In this document: in pieces, positions 34,420-42,973 of the stretch | Layout of the letters: each line of letters opens with the position of its first letter | Numbering within the stretch: the first letter of the stretch is position 1 | Assembly (NCBI GenBank): GCA_947498025.1 | Contig: CANMJR010000011.1 | Coordinates: 1 to 64,000 of the forward strand | DNA: 64,000 nt | Direction: 5' to 3' | Source: Helicobacteraceae bacterium | Lineage (GTDB): Bacteria; Campylobacterota; Campylobacteria; Campylobacterales; Sulfurimonadaceae | The notes under the pieces: generated by a model | Database searches by the model: none | Told to the model about the DNA's origin: nothing | The model's input: the letters and a program-made list of their open reading frames with translations, nothing else | Position numbers and translations under genes: made by a program

Positions 34420-35688
34420 TTATAAAGTTGCTAGTTTATACAAAAATATTCGCTCTTTAAAGGGTGGAATGTCTAGCTCTTGTCTGTATTTTGCAATAGA
34501 GCGGCGAACCATTTTCAGACCAAAACGCTCTTCAATTTTTTCATGCAGATATTTATCGCTAAATGGGTTCTCTTTATCTTCGCTTTGAACCAATCTCTCT
34601 ATAAAATGCTTGATTTCAGAGGTTGAAGTTTCTCCGATGGAGTTTGAGAAAAAATCTTTAAACGCAAAAACTCCATGCTCACACTCTAGGTATTTATCGC
34701 TGATTGCTCTTGAAATTGTGGACTCGTTAAAGCCTAGCTCATCGGCTACATCTTGAAGTCTAAGCGGTTTCAGCTCTCCGCCCATAAAAAATGTATATTG
34801 TTTTTCTATGAGAATTATCCCGATGTTGTAGAGTGTCGCTTTTCGCAAATCTAGAAGTTTAACAAGCTCCCTCGCCTCTTTGAACTTCTGTTTTGCAAAG
34901 TTGTCATATTTGTCAATTTGATGCACCATCAAGTCGGGATAAAATTCATGGTTGATTTTGATAATAAAATCATTGTTTTTAAACTCTATAAACATGTCCG
35001 GCAAAATCTGTCTTTCCTCTTCCATATAGGCTACGGCAGGCGGATTTCTGAGATGTTTGAGTACCTCTTTTGCGTCATGGATTCTAGGATGGCTCATAAA
35101 CTTTTCGATTTTTTCAAACTGTATAATTAATGCACTCATCAAAATACTCAGCTCATCGTCAAGCGTATAATCATTCAACTGAAACAAAAATGATTCCTTA
35201 TAATCCACCGCACCCACGCCCGAAGGCTCAAGGTATGCAAACCGTTGGCGAATCTGCTCGACTTTATGAGCGTTTGTGCCGGTCTGCTCGGCAATCTCTT
35301 TTATATCTCCGTCAAAATAACCCTCTTCGTTAATATACATGATAATCTGACGGGCAATTTTTTGCGAGATTGGTGTCGGAAAAAGAGGTGCAGAGATTTG
35401 AAAATCAAGCTTTTCATAGAGCGACTCTTTCGATACGCTCATCCACTCTATATCGTCGGTTGAAGAGTTTGAAACTTGATTTTGCGACTCTAAATAAGCA
35501 AAATGTGATTTCTCAGATGAACCTTCAGAAATTTCAAAACCGGATTTTACCTCTAAACATGGGTTCTCGTTTGTAATCACCTGAATATGTTTTTCCAAAT
35601 CACTCAGCGAACACTGTAAAAGCGGCAACCAAGTCTGCATGGAGAGCCTAGGGAGCTGTTTTTGTTTGAAGTTAAAATTTTGTTTCAT
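34420..35688 (-). CDS. rpoN: RNA polymerase sigma-54 factor
   Basis: A 422-residue sigma-54: region I (FNFKQKQLPRLSMQTWLPLLQCSLSDLEKHI), an acidic region II, a core-binding domain, the helix-turn-helix LRLQDVADELGFNESTISRAI and the RpoN box VRRSIAKYRQ near the C-terminus, which contacts the -24 promoter element. It directs activator-dependent transcription, in this group of flagellar and nitrogen-fixation genes. It lies downstream of the nif ferredoxin gene and a large palindrome. Whether it is the only rpoN in the genome cannot be told here. Confidence 0.93.
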   Translation of the reverse strand: MKQNFNFKQKQLPRLSMQTWLPLLQCSLSDLEKHIQVITNENPCLEVKSGFEISEGSSEKSHFAYLESQNQVSNSSTDDIEWMSVSKESLYEKLDFQISAPLFPTPISQKIARQIIMYINEEGYFDGDIKEIAEQTGTNAHKVEQIRQRFAYLEPSGVGAVDYKESFLFQLNDYTLDDELSILMSALIIQFEKIEKFMSHPRIHDAKEVLKHLRNPPAVAYMEEERQILPDMFIEFKNNDFIIKINHEFYPDLMVHQIDKYDNFAKQKFKEARELVKLLDLRKATLYNIGIILIEKQYTFFMGGELKPLRLQDVADELGFNESTISRAISDKYLECEHGVFAFKDFFSNSIGETSTSEIKHFIERLVQSEDKENPFSDKYLHEKIEERFGLKMVRRSIAKYRQELDIPPFKERIFLYKLATL

Positions 35689-35721
35689 GGCATCAACTTT
35701 TTTTACAGTAATTATAAACTC

Positions 35722-35766
35722 ATTGTTTAATAAATATACTATATTATTGTATATTTATTAAACAAT
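35722..35766. repeat. Perfect 17-bp inverted repeat upstream of rpoN
   Basis: Arms 35722-35738 (ATTGTTTAATAAATATA) and 35750-35766 are perfect reverse complements, separated by 11 bases. The element lies 34 bases before the rpoN start and downstream of the ferredoxin gene. It is entirely AT-rich with no T-tract after it, so an operator or replication/terminator-like cruciform is as likely as a terminator. Confidence 0.8.
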
Positions 35767-35851
35767 AGCTAGTATTTTTGATTTGAGGTATATTGATTTA
35801 TTGAAATGTGGCATTGTTTCGGCATGCAGAAATTCCACATGCCCAAGATTT

Positions 35852-36142
35852 TTAGTATTTAAGACGGATAACACCGTTTGGTTTTACAATTTTCATTTGG
35901 CATGAAAGACGCGCTTTTGGGCTTGTTTCATTTAACATTTTCATAACAGTTACTTCTTTGTCTGTTACATCGCTCAAAAACTCCATTCCCGATTCGATAC
36001 TTACCACACATGTACCGCATTCACCGTCGCGGCAACCAAAAGGTAACGCACTTCCGGAAGCTTCAACGATTTCTTGAATTGTTTTTCCCGGTATTACATT
36101 TATTGCTAAAAAGTCATTTATAATCTCTACGCGTGTTGTCAT
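35852..36142 (-). CDS. Plant-type 2Fe-2S ferredoxin, nif-associated
   Basis: A 96-residue ferredoxin with the cluster motif C-x4-C-x2-C in FGCRDGECGTC (about residues 37-46) and a fourth Cys in RLSCQM. It likely passes electrons to nitrogenase or its assembly system. The ATG at 36142 has AAAGGA just upstream; the longer frame from 36172 lacks a ribosome site. It is separated by 145 bases from nifZ and has its own sigma-54-like promoter. Confidence 0.9.
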   Translation of the reverse strand: MTTRVEIINDFLAINVIPGKTIQEIVEASGSALPFGCRDGECGTCVVSIESGMEFLSDVTDKEVTVMKMLNETSPKARLSCQMKIVKPNGVIRLKY

Positions 36143-36232
36143 TGTTTTTTCCTTTGTTTTATTTTTAGTCATACAGCTGACTAAACATTACGAAAACGTC
36201 TGTTTGACGCCTGTTCCTTTCTTTGGCAAAAC

Positions 36233-36248
36233 TGCAAAAGATAACCCC
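36233..36248 (-). promoter_or_regulatory. Candidate sigma-54 promoter of the ferredoxin gene
   Basis: On the minus strand the site reads GGGGTT-ATCTT-TTGCA. It has GG at -25/-24, 10 bases, then GC at -13/-12. It is the only site in this window with the full GG and lies about 90 bases upstream of the start codon. Confidence 0.5.
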
Positions 36249-36287
36249 TACACATTTGAATCATTGCTCATAATCACAAAAATTTGG

Positions 36288-36683
36288 TTATTCTCCTTCT
36301 TTTTGGGATTGCACTTGTTGATTTTTTAGAGCTGCTTTTACTGCATTATGTTCACGAATCCATTGCAACTCTTCTTCTACTTCATCATATCCGTCAATAT
36401 CATCAATCGCTTCAAGCTCCGCTTCGCGGCACCCGTAAGTATCACCTTCTTCTATAAAATGAACCTCATAGATGCGAATCACTTGAAGCCAATCGCCAAT
36501 AAATTTCACATATCCCTCAGCCCCAATTGGAACTAAAATCGCATTTGGCTCAAAAAACGGATTTGAGCCGTCATTTTTGATAGGTTTTGTTATACGGACT
36601 CTCTGCCCCAAATGAAAAACCGGAAGAATTTCGTCTTTAGTGGAAGCTGAGACTTGGTTGGCTTGTGCATGCGTGAACTCCAC
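36288..36683 (-). CDS. nifZ: Nitrogen fixation protein NifZ
   Basis: A 131-residue protein with the NifZ core LPVFHLGQRVRITKPIKNDG, then GAEGYVKFIGDWLQVIRIYEVHF and YGCREAELE. NifZ assists P-cluster formation in the MoFe protein. The start is taken as GTG at 36683 because a perfect GAGGAGG lies 6 bases upstream. This places the first 47 bases inside nifW, so the two genes overlap in different frames. A longer open frame exists upstream but is explained by nifW. Confidence 0.88.
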   Translation of the reverse strand: MEFTHAQANQVSASTKDEILPVFHLGQRVRITKPIKNDGSNPFFEPNAILVPIGAEGYVKFIGDWLQVIRIYEVHFIEEGDTYGCREAELEAIDDIDGYDEVEEELQWIREHNAVKAALKNQQVQSQKEGE

Positions 36684-37014
36684 TAGAAACCTCCTCAACG
36701 GAATTGCAACTCGTAGCTGTAGAACAACTGCCACATGCAGATGGCTTATCAAACATAGACCATATATCTGCGGCAGATGGAGCGTAGCCGTTTTCAAAAT
36801 TTTTATAGACACTGATAAGTGCGAATTTGTAAAAATTGAGTTTTATCTCATCACTTACGAAATCCTGTTCTTTTGCTTTAAGAAGCATTTCGCCATATTT
36901 TTTCATGATATGAAAGCGCTTGACATAAACTAATTTCTCATCATACGCCACATCAAAAAAATCAAAAAACTCTTCCGTATCTGTGAGTGTTTCAAACTCT
37001 TGAAGCCTAGTCAT
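36637..37014 (-). CDS. nifW: Nitrogenase-stabilizing protein NifW
   Basis: A 125-residue protein whose first 95 residues match NifW: LQEFETLTDTEEFFDFFDVAYDEKLVYVKRFHIMKKYGEMLL. NifW binds the MoFe protein and protects it, especially from oxygen. The C-terminus (SACGSCSTATSCNSVEEVSSGVHAC) carries five cysteines and serves partly as the DNA for the nifZ start. The start overlaps the nifF stop by 8 bases. Confidence 0.88.
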   Translation of the reverse strand: MTRLQEFETLTDTEEFFDFFDVAYDEKLVYVKRFHIMKKYGEMLLKAKEQDFVSDEIKLNFYKFALISVYKNFENGYAPSAADIWSMFDKPSACGSCSTATSCNSVEEVSSGVHACTSQPSLSFH

Positions 37015-37534
37015 CTTCTATCCCCATCTCTTTTTTGAGTTGCTCTGCCCAAGAAATCACTCTATTTTCAGTGAAATCTCCCTGATTTATATCGTCTATT
37101 GCGAGTCCGCAAAACTTACCCTCTTTTTCCGCTAAAGAGAACTTATAGTTGTAATTCTCAGTCGGCCAATAGCCAAAACCTGTTTTTGCACCGCACTTTT
37201 TAAACACATCTTCCATTTTTGCCAAGGCACTTACAAAATGCTCTCCATGGGTTTTCTGATCTCCGGCTCCAAAAAATGCAACTTTTTTGCCGCTCAAATC
37301 CGGTTCATCATTTTGCATCTCATACAAAACATCCACCCAGTCTCTCTGCGGGTCGCCCTGTCCCCAAGTAGAACTTCCGATAAGCAAAATATCAAAATCA
37401 TCAAACTGCTCTAAACCGTCATAATCCTCTTCCATATTAATTAATTCTGAACCCTCAAACAACTCTTGTAACTTCTCTGCCGCTCCTAGCGTAACTCCGC
37501 CGCTGCTTCCTACAAAAATTCCTACATTTGCCAT
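37007..37534 (-). CDS. nifF: Flavodoxin, probable electron donor to nitrogenase
   Basis: A 175-residue long-chain flavodoxin with the FMN phosphate loop FVGSSGGVTLGAA and the flavin-stacking loops GSSTWGQGD and the FGAGDQKTHGEHF region followed by GYWPTENYNYKFS. Flavodoxins of this type, encoded within nif operons, reduce the Fe protein. It sits between the DUF269 gene and nifW on one transcript. Confidence 0.88.
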   Translation of the reverse strand: MANVGIFVGSSGGVTLGAAEKLQELFEGSELINMEEDYDGLEQFDDFDILLIGSSTWGQGDPQRDWVDVLYEMQNDEPDLSGKKVAFFGAGDQKTHGEHFVSALAKMEDVFKKCGAKTGFGYWPTENYNYKFSLAEKEGKFCGLAIDDINQGDFTENRVISWAEQLKKEMGIEDD

Positions 37535-37543
37535 TCTTTTCTC

Positions 37544-37999
37544 CTAATTATTTTCTTTTATACAAGGTTGGTACTGCGCATATACCTCATGTGATTTATC
37601 GAGGTAATTTTGCCCCTCTTCATAGAGTTTCTCTAAGGTGCGAAACCCGAAACGGTGTGCATCTTTGAAGTATTTATCCACCAAAATAATGCGACCTGCA
37701 AAGACGATGCAGCGCCCAAAACCCTCATGGCTCATCTCCATAACAACATTACACATGACACCCGTTTTTCTTTCAAACTGTAACGCGATGGCTTTAAACA
37801 TCATCTTGATTTCACCGATGAGCATCTCATCTATGTCGGCGATAATAGGGATACTTCTCAAATCCTCTTTGGTTTTTACGAACTTTTTAATCAGTAACTC
37901 TTCATCACTCATCTTTGACCAGTTGCCAAATTGATCGGCTGCTCTGAGTTGACGAATCAGCTCCTCAGTAAATGCATTTGCTTCAAGTTTTTCACTCAT
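37544..37999 (-). CDS. NifX-associated nitrogen fixation protein (DUF269)
   Basis: A 151-residue all-helical protein of the DUF269 family (ELIRQLRAADQFGNWSKMSDEELL...RTLEKLYEEGQNYLDKS), which nearly always follows nifX in nitrogen-fixation clusters. Its biochemical role is not known. Its position 9 bases after nifX fits the usual gene order. Confidence 0.88.
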   Translation of the reverse strand: MSEKLEANAFTEELIRQLRAADQFGNWSKMSDEELLIKKFVKTKEDLRSIPIIADIDEMLIGEIKMMFKAIALQFERKTGVMCNVVMEMSHEGFGRCIVFAGRIILVDKYFKDAHRFGFRTLEKLYEEGQNYLDKSHEVYAQYQPCIKENN

Positions 38000-38008
38000 A
38001 ATTCTTCC

Positions 38009-38416
38009 CTATGCCCAGCGTGCTAAACGCACATCTTCGGTTGTTTCTATATTCATTATTTTTTTTACCCAAGGCGGAGGATTGCCGTTTATCATGGTTA
38101 CAAGGTCTTGTAAAACATCTTCAATTTTGCTGTCTTCTTGCACTTTCATCGGGTTGATACCGCCACGAATGACCTTTGCAGCTGCAGTTCCGCCGATAGA
38201 TTCGCAATACATAATACCTACACCTTTGAGTGCTTTTACTTTGAAGTCTGATTTATCATCACCCTCTAAATTTTCCGTATCTGTTTTTATAATAGAATCC
38301 AAATCAAAACCATCTTTTGAAACTCTATACACCGCGAACTCTTTCGCTCCGCCAAAGTGTGCATTAACGGTTTTCATATCTTTTGTTGCAAAGGCTACTT
38401 TAATTGTGTTTTCCAT
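38009..38416 (-). CDS. nifX: FeMo-cofactor carrier NifX
   Basis: A 135-residue protein of the NifX/NafY/NifB-C-terminal family: VAFATKDMKTVNAHFGGAKEFAVYRVSKDGF, then VKALKGVGIMYCESIGGTAAAKVIRGGINPMKV. NifX holds cofactor precursors (NifB-co or VK-cluster) on their way to NifEN. The 3' PPPWVKKIM segment is usual. It overlaps the nifN end by 17 bases. Confidence 0.9.
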   Translation of the reverse strand: MENTIKVAFATKDMKTVNAHFGGAKEFAVYRVSKDGFDLDSIIKTDTENLEGDDKSDFKVKALKGVGIMYCESIGGTAAAKVIRGGINPMKVQEDSKIEDVLQDLVTMINGNPPPWVKKIMNIETTEDVRLARWA

Positions 38417-39722
38417 GATGTTTTACCTCTCTCAATTTATTTGCCACTTCAAAAAGAAAGTAGGTACTTCCCTCATAAAGCTGGTCGTTTTTAAGCTGAT
38501 TTCCTAACTCTTCGTAGTTTGGAAATCCTCTAAGAATCAATCCTGTATGTCTCTCTTGTATGTGCAATAATCGTTCTGCATGGTAGTTGCTGATGACCAA
38601 ATCTGCATTTTCAAAGTAAGGAACTGCATCTTCGAGGTCACCGACAAAGACATTTTTTGCACTAATCTTCTCCAAAACACTACTGTAAACTGTCGAAATT
38701 ACCGCATCAACAGTGCCTCCGACGCTACAAAGCAATTCGCACATGCCAACACACATGTCAGGCTCACCAGTAATGACAAAATGCGATGAACCGATAAGAA
38801 AATGGGTGTCAAGCATAGCATCTTGAAGCCTTCCTCTGAATCTTTTTATGGATGCTTTTGGCTCTATTTGTCGGATTTTCATCAATGTTGCGACAAAATT
38901 GTCGCTCATTTGCTGACCCATGAGGTGGTCAAAATGGTGGTGTGAAATATTTGGATTTTTCTCCAAAAGTGCTTTTGCTGCGATTTGCATAGATAACCCG
39001 ATGCTCACAACAGTTGCACAAGTTCCTAGCTCTTTTATTTCTTCAATTCCTATCGCACCCGTTCCAAGTTTGCCTTGGTTCTGGCTCAAGTAACCATCCA
39101 AAGAGGTCGATAAATCGGGCAAAGCGTAAGTCTCAAATCCAAAATTCTCGCAAAACTCCTTAATTTTTTCTACTTCTATGGGTTGCATGCTGACATGCGG
39201 AAGTAAAAGAAGTTTGTTTGCTTGTATCGAGGTTGTCGCTTTTGTATGCTGTTTGATGAGTGCTTTTGCCGTGAGTGCCCAACCGCTCTCCATTCCGCCC
39301 TCATAATCAGGCGTGTTGACATAACAGTAGGGAATTTCTATATGCGTTGCCACATTGCGGACATCGTCGCCTTTTGTCTCTGTTAGTCCCGTTGTGCAAA
39401 GCCCTATGAGTTCCGGTTTGAGCGTAGTGTTTTTCTTTGTAATGTTCTCAATCGCCATTAAAATTGAGTAATCTCCGCCGTCCAAAATCGCGGTAATATC
39501 GCCGACAGAAGTGTTATAAAGAGGAATCGGCTCGTTGTAGTGACGGGTAAAAAAAACTTTTGCATACGAAGCACACCCTTGTGAGCCATGCATAAGCGGC
39601 ATGCAGTTTTTAATTCCCATAAAAGCCAAAGCCGCACCCATCGGCTGAGAGAGTTTTATGGGGTTGACTTGAAGCGGTTTATGCTCGTGTTTGCTTAGCT
39701 CTATTTTTGGTATATTTTCCAT
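38400..39722 (-). CDS. nifN: FeMo-cofactor scaffold subunit NifN
   Basis: A 440-residue NifN, related to NifK: KLSQPMGAALAFMGIKNCMPLMHGSQGCASYAKVFFTRHYNEPIPL with the cluster cysteines, then GLCTTGLTETKGDDV. With NifE it forms the scaffold on which the iron-molybdenum cofactor is finished. The ATG at 39722 shares one base with the nifE stop (TAATG). An in-frame start five codons earlier has no advantage. Confidence 0.93.
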   Translation of the reverse strand: MENIPKIELSKHEHKPLQVNPIKLSQPMGAALAFMGIKNCMPLMHGSQGCASYAKVFFTRHYNEPIPLYNTSVGDITAILDGGDYSILMAIENITKKNTTLKPELIGLCTTGLTETKGDDVRNVATHIEIPYCYVNTPDYEGGMESGWALTAKALIKQHTKATTSIQANKLLLLPHVSMQPIEVEKIKEFCENFGFETYALPDLSTSLDGYLSQNQGKLGTGAIGIEEIKELGTCATVVSIGLSMQIAAKALLEKNPNISHHHFDHLMGQQMSDNFVATLMKIRQIEPKASIKRFRGRLQDAMLDTHFLIGSSHFVITGEPDMCVGMCELLCSVGGTVDAVISTVYSSVLEKISAKNVFVGDLEDAVPYFENADLVISNYHAERLLHIQERHTGLILRGFPNYEELGNQLKNDQLYEGSTYFLFEVANKLREVKHHGKHN

Positions 39723-41083
39723 TATTGTGCCTCCCACGGTGCTTTTTTGGAAACATTTGCAAAGACTGGATTGGAAAAAGCGTATTTCAAATCTTCTGCA
39801 AGATTGAGCAGTCCGTTGTATCCGCCGTAACTCACTTTTTTCTCTTGATTTACATCGATAAAAGAGATTTTTTTCTTGATGGCGGTGTAGAGACTTCGTC
39901 CGCCTGCGAGCAGAATATCTGCATTTTTTTCATCAATGATTTTGGACTGCTCCGAAGCGGGAGCCATCATCAAAATGCCTTCCTCTCCTAGATATTCTCT
40001 TGCTTTTTCTTTGTCCTCTGCGGTCGATTTACGCACAGAAGTCGCCACAACTTCTATGCCCAAATCTTGAAGCCCAGAAGCAATCGACCATGCTTTGTTT
40101 CCGCCCGTGTTGAGAACGGCTTTTTTTCCTGCAAACAACTTTTTATAGGGTAAAAGTTTCTCTTCAAGTTTTGCTTCTTCTTCGGCAATCACCTCTTTTG
40201 CTTTTTGGATAAGTGTTTCATCGCCGAGCGCATGAACGATTTCCATAATTGCAAAACTTGTATCTCTTTTGCCGTAAAAGGAGACGGAGACCCAAGGAAT
40301 AGCGTAATTTTCTTGCATTTTACGACATAGAGTGATGAGTGATTTTGCACAAACTATAACATTGAGTTTTGCTCGATGAGCTGTGCGGATGTTGCCAACA
40401 CGCCCATCTCCGCTGAGTGAACTAAGCACTCGGATGCCGATTTTCTCAAAGAGAGGAAGATACTCCCACATATCGCCCGTAACATTGTAATCGCCGATGA
40501 GATTGATGTCGTAAGGCGTTGTAAACTCAGGCTCTTTTGTGCCGATAAGATGCTCCAAAACCGCTTCTCCAGCCAAGCGAGAACCGAGGTTTTTGCCGCC
40601 CACAAATCCGGGAGCATGAACGGGAACAACAGGAATGGCATGTTTTTCACTTGCTTCTTTACAAGTCATGTCAATGTCGTCGCCAACCATCGCCGTAACA
40701 CAGGTAGAATAGACGAAAATCGCCTCAGGAGCGTAGTGTTCTACAATGTAATCGATAGAGCTAGAGAGGCGTTTGTCTCCGCCAAAAATAACATCATTTG
40801 TCGTGATGCCCGTGGTAAAACCCATCACGGTGTGGTTGCGTCCAGAGTAGGAGCTGAGTGTTTCACGCGTCTCCCAAGAAGCACCCAGACAAGTCTGCGG
40901 ACCATGCACCAAATGCACAGCATCGGCATAAGGAAAAAGTGAAATCTGCGCCCCGTCAAAGGCACAACCACCCGCCGCCATACCGGGTTTTGGCATGTCA
41001 CACCCCTCACCTTTTTTCTTCTCTTTGTTATGCGAACAAGCACTCTCGTTCATAAGCTCTTTTATCTTTGCACGACTTACCAT
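39722..41083 (-). CDS. nifE: FeMo-cofactor scaffold subunit NifE
   Basis: A 453-residue NifE: an N-terminal Cys-containing segment, then GCAFDGAQISLFPYADAVHLVHGPQTCLG, FVYSTCVTAMVGDDID and NLIGDYNVTGD. It pairs with NifN as alpha2beta2. It is the first gene of a seven-gene minus-strand operon (nifE-nifN-nifX-DUF269-nifF-nifW-nifZ), with a sigma-54-like site 35-50 bases upstream. Confidence 0.94.
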   Translation of the reverse strand: MVSRAKIKELMNESACSHNKEKKKGEGCDMPKPGMAAGGCAFDGAQISLFPYADAVHLVHGPQTCLGASWETRETLSSYSGRNHTVMGFTTGITTNDVIFGGDKRLSSSIDYIVEHYAPEAIFVYSTCVTAMVGDDIDMTCKEASEKHAIPVVPVHAPGFVGGKNLGSRLAGEAVLEHLIGTKEPEFTTPYDINLIGDYNVTGDMWEYLPLFEKIGIRVLSSLSGDGRVGNIRTAHRAKLNVIVCAKSLITLCRKMQENYAIPWVSVSFYGKRDTSFAIMEIVHALGDETLIQKAKEVIAEEEAKLEEKLLPYKKLFAGKKAVLNTGGNKAWSIASGLQDLGIEVVATSVRKSTAEDKEKAREYLGEEGILMMAPASEQSKIIDEKNADILLAGGRSLYTAIKKKISFIDVNQEKKVSYGGYNGLLNLAEDLKYAFSNPVFANVSKKAPWEAQ

Positions 41084-41117
41084 AAATACCCCTTTGGAGC
41101 TGTATAAAAAGTGCTAC

Positions 41118-41133
41118 TGCAAGTTTTGTTCGA
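41118..41133 (-). promoter_or_regulatory. Candidate sigma-54 promoter of the nifE operon
   Basis: On the minus strand: TCGAAC-AAAAC-TTGCA. The -12 TTGCA is perfect and G is at -24; Campylobacter sites, as I recall, read GGAAC-N5-TTGC, so only one key base differs. Confidence 0.5.
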
Positions 41134-41182
41134 GAAAGGGGGAAAGTGGCTGTTTTATGGGATTTTAGTTATGTTTTTTAAT

Positions 41183-41239
41183 TCCACATGCCAAGACTGA
41201 ATGGCGTTTACATTTTTTTATTTTTGTTTGGCATGTGGA
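41183..41239. repeat. TCCACATGCCAA/TTGGCATGTGGA inverted repeat in the nifE upstream region
   Basis: Perfect 12-bp arms (41183-41194 and 41228-41239) separated by 33 bases, 50-106 bases upstream of the nifE sigma-54-like site. The same word recurs near cowN and elsewhere. The 320-base gap 41084-41403 holds this, the nifE promoter, a CCTCTCC-type repeat and no gene. Confidence 0.65.
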
Positions 41240-41264
41240 TTTTTATGAAGCTTTGGTTTTTGTA

Positions 41265-41292
41265 TGGATTCCACCTCGGGAGAGGATGAAAC
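41265..41292 (-). repeat. GTTTCATCCTCTCC-type intergenic repeat, copy 3
   Basis: On the minus strand this reads TCGTTTCATCCTCTCC then CGAGGTGGAATCC, matching the copies near 23340 and 26231. It lies between nifE and the divergent ATPase gene. Confidence 0.55.
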
Positions 41293-41403
41293 GAGAAAAT
41301 TTTTAATGAAGTAATTTCTAGCGTTTTAGTGAAATAGTGACTGAAATTAGATTTCGCTATAATCCGCATATACAAATATTTATACACTATAAGGTAACGC
41401 AAA

Positions 41404-42444
41404 ATGGAACTTCGTCTTAAAAATATAGGTATGATTCAAGAGGCTAATGTAAAAATTGATGGTCTCACGGTCATAGCTGGTGAAAATGATACAGGAAAGA
41501 GTACATTAGGTAAAGCGTTATTTGCATTGATTAAATCCGATAATATAGTCGAACGAACAAAGGCTTCACAACAACGAGCAAAAGAGATTTTAGCAATAAG
41601 GCTAAATTTAGTCTTTGATGGTAATGTTGCACTAAATGGAACAGCAGCTAGTATTGCTTTATTTGATAATAAAAAAGAGATAGCTTACGCAGATATTATG
41701 GGTAAAAATCTCGTGAGAACATTTAGGAGAGGAAATGATAGCGGCAATCGTTTTTTTGATGCAACTATCATTCAATCACCAATTGTTTTTGATATGGTTG
41801 ATTTTTTTAATAGTATTGGAAAAATGAAAGAAAGACAGAAATTTGATTATGAGCTTGATTTTGATATAAAATACCCTTATATTATATGGGATTTATTTGA
41901 CAAAATTTCTAAACAAAATCCTTATGCTCTTATTAAAATGCAAATTAAAATACAAGATGAAATTCAGAAAATTATAAGTGGTGAATTTAAACTAGAAAGC
42001 GGTCAATTCTTTTTCTACAAATATATGACTGCTAAAGCCCTAAAAATGGAAATGGCAAATACAGCTTTTGGAATTAAATCGTTTGGTCTATTACAACTAC
42101 TTAATGAAAATTGTTTTCTCAATAAAAAAATATGTTTAATTCTGGATGAACCAGAAGTTCATTTACACCCAAAATGGCAACTTGCAATGGCAAAAATTAT
42201 TGTTCAATTAGTTAAAAATGGAGTAACTGTTTTAGTAAACTCGCATAGCCCATATATGCTAGAAGCTTTACAAAGATATAGTGAGTTGGAAAAAGTTCGG
42301 TCAAATTTTTATCTTGCAAACGATGGTAAAATTGAACAAATTGAAGAAAGTAATAGTAAAACATTAGCTGAAATTTTCAATAAATTATCTGAACCGTTTG
42401 AAGAGTTTGAAAAAATGGATAGTGAGGCTTTGCTGAATGGCTGA
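41404..42444 (+). CDS. AAA15/OLD-like P-loop ATPase
   Basis: A 346-residue ABC-type ATPase of the RecF/OLD/AAA_15 kind. Walker A is GENDTGKST (residues 26-34) after the typical MELRLKNIGMIQEANVKIDGL opening. A long variable insert follows, then Walker B LILDEPEVHLHP (about residues 247-258) and the D-loop/H-loop VLVNSHSPYMLEAL. No Toprim domain is attached, unlike OLD proteins. The next gene overlaps by 8 bases and carries a PD-(D/E)XK-like motif, so the two probably work together. Such ATPase-plus-nuclease pairs are common in anti-phage defence. I do not recognise a named system. Confidence 0.8.
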   Translation: MELRLKNIGMIQEANVKIDGLTVIAGENDTGKSTLGKALFALIKSDNIVERTKASQQRAKEILAIRLNLVFDGNVALNGTAASIALFDNKKEIAYADIMGKNLVRTFRRGNDSGNRFFDATIIQSPIVFDMVDFFNSIGKMKERQKFDYELDFDIKYPYIIWDLFDKISKQNPYALIKMQIKIQDEIQKIISGEFKLESGQFFFYKYMTAKALKMEMANTAFGIKSFGLLQLLNENCFLNKKICLILDEPEVHLHPKWQLAMAKIIVQLVKNGVTVLVNSHSPYMLEALQRYSELEKVRSNFYLANDGKIEQIEESNSKTLAEIFNKLSEPFEEFEKMDSEALLNG

Positions 42445-42973
42445 TATTAATCAGTTTATTCGAGAATACTTTCTTTATAAAAGTACTTTTAAAATAACCA
42501 GCTTCGATGATTATAATCATGTTTATTTGTGTAATGATGAAAGTCAAGAGGTTATAAATTTTGATCAAATAATTAGCATAAAGTATCCTGACTCTAATAA
42601 ACGACCAAAATCTTTTGATGCACTTTATATTGATAATGCTGATATATACTGTATAGAATTTAAAAATCAAAAACCATCTATCATAAATAATACAGAAATC
42701 AAAGGTAAATTGGAAGATGGAAAAAGTGAATTAGATGCATTATTTACGGAATTAAATATTTCCAAAGATAATTACAATTTTATTTACTGTGTATGCTATC
42801 AAAATTGCACAGAGCCTAGAGATAGATATAAATGTGGAGTTGCAAAAGGTGCTATACAATTTGATTTAAAACAATATAAAGAAAAAGGAATTGTCAAAGA
42901 AGTTTACACAAATCATGTTGATTTTTTCACAAAACAATTCCAAAAGAAAACATCCAAAAATTTACGGTGTTAA
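42437..42973 (+). CDS. Small protein with PD-(D/E)XK nuclease-like motif, partner of the ATPase
   Basis: A 178-residue protein translationally coupled to the ATPase (8-base overlap). Residues about 58-75 read SFDALYIDNADIYCIEFKNQKP: an Asp followed by a hydrophobic strand ending in E-F-K, the D...(E/D)xK pattern of restriction-like nucleases. The rest (ELDALFTELNISKDNYNFIYCVCYQNC) fits an alpha/beta fold. No known effector family is recognised. The motif is suggestive, not proof. Low GC content and neighbours of mobile character fit a transferred defence module. Confidence 0.6.
   Translation: MADINQFIREYFLYKSTFKITSFDDYNHVYLCNDESQEVINFDQIISIKYPDSNKRPKSFDALYIDNADIYCIEFKNQKPSIINNTEIKGKLEDGKSELDALFTELNISKDNYNFIYCVCYQNCTEPRDRYKCGVAKGAIQFDLKQYKEKGIVKEVYTNHVDFFTKQFQKKTSKNLRC

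Noticed and set aside
41404-42973. PARIS (AriA/AriB) defence system
   Set aside because: The ATPase is similar in type, but the partner shows a D...EFK motif rather than a Toprim domain and is too short for AriB.
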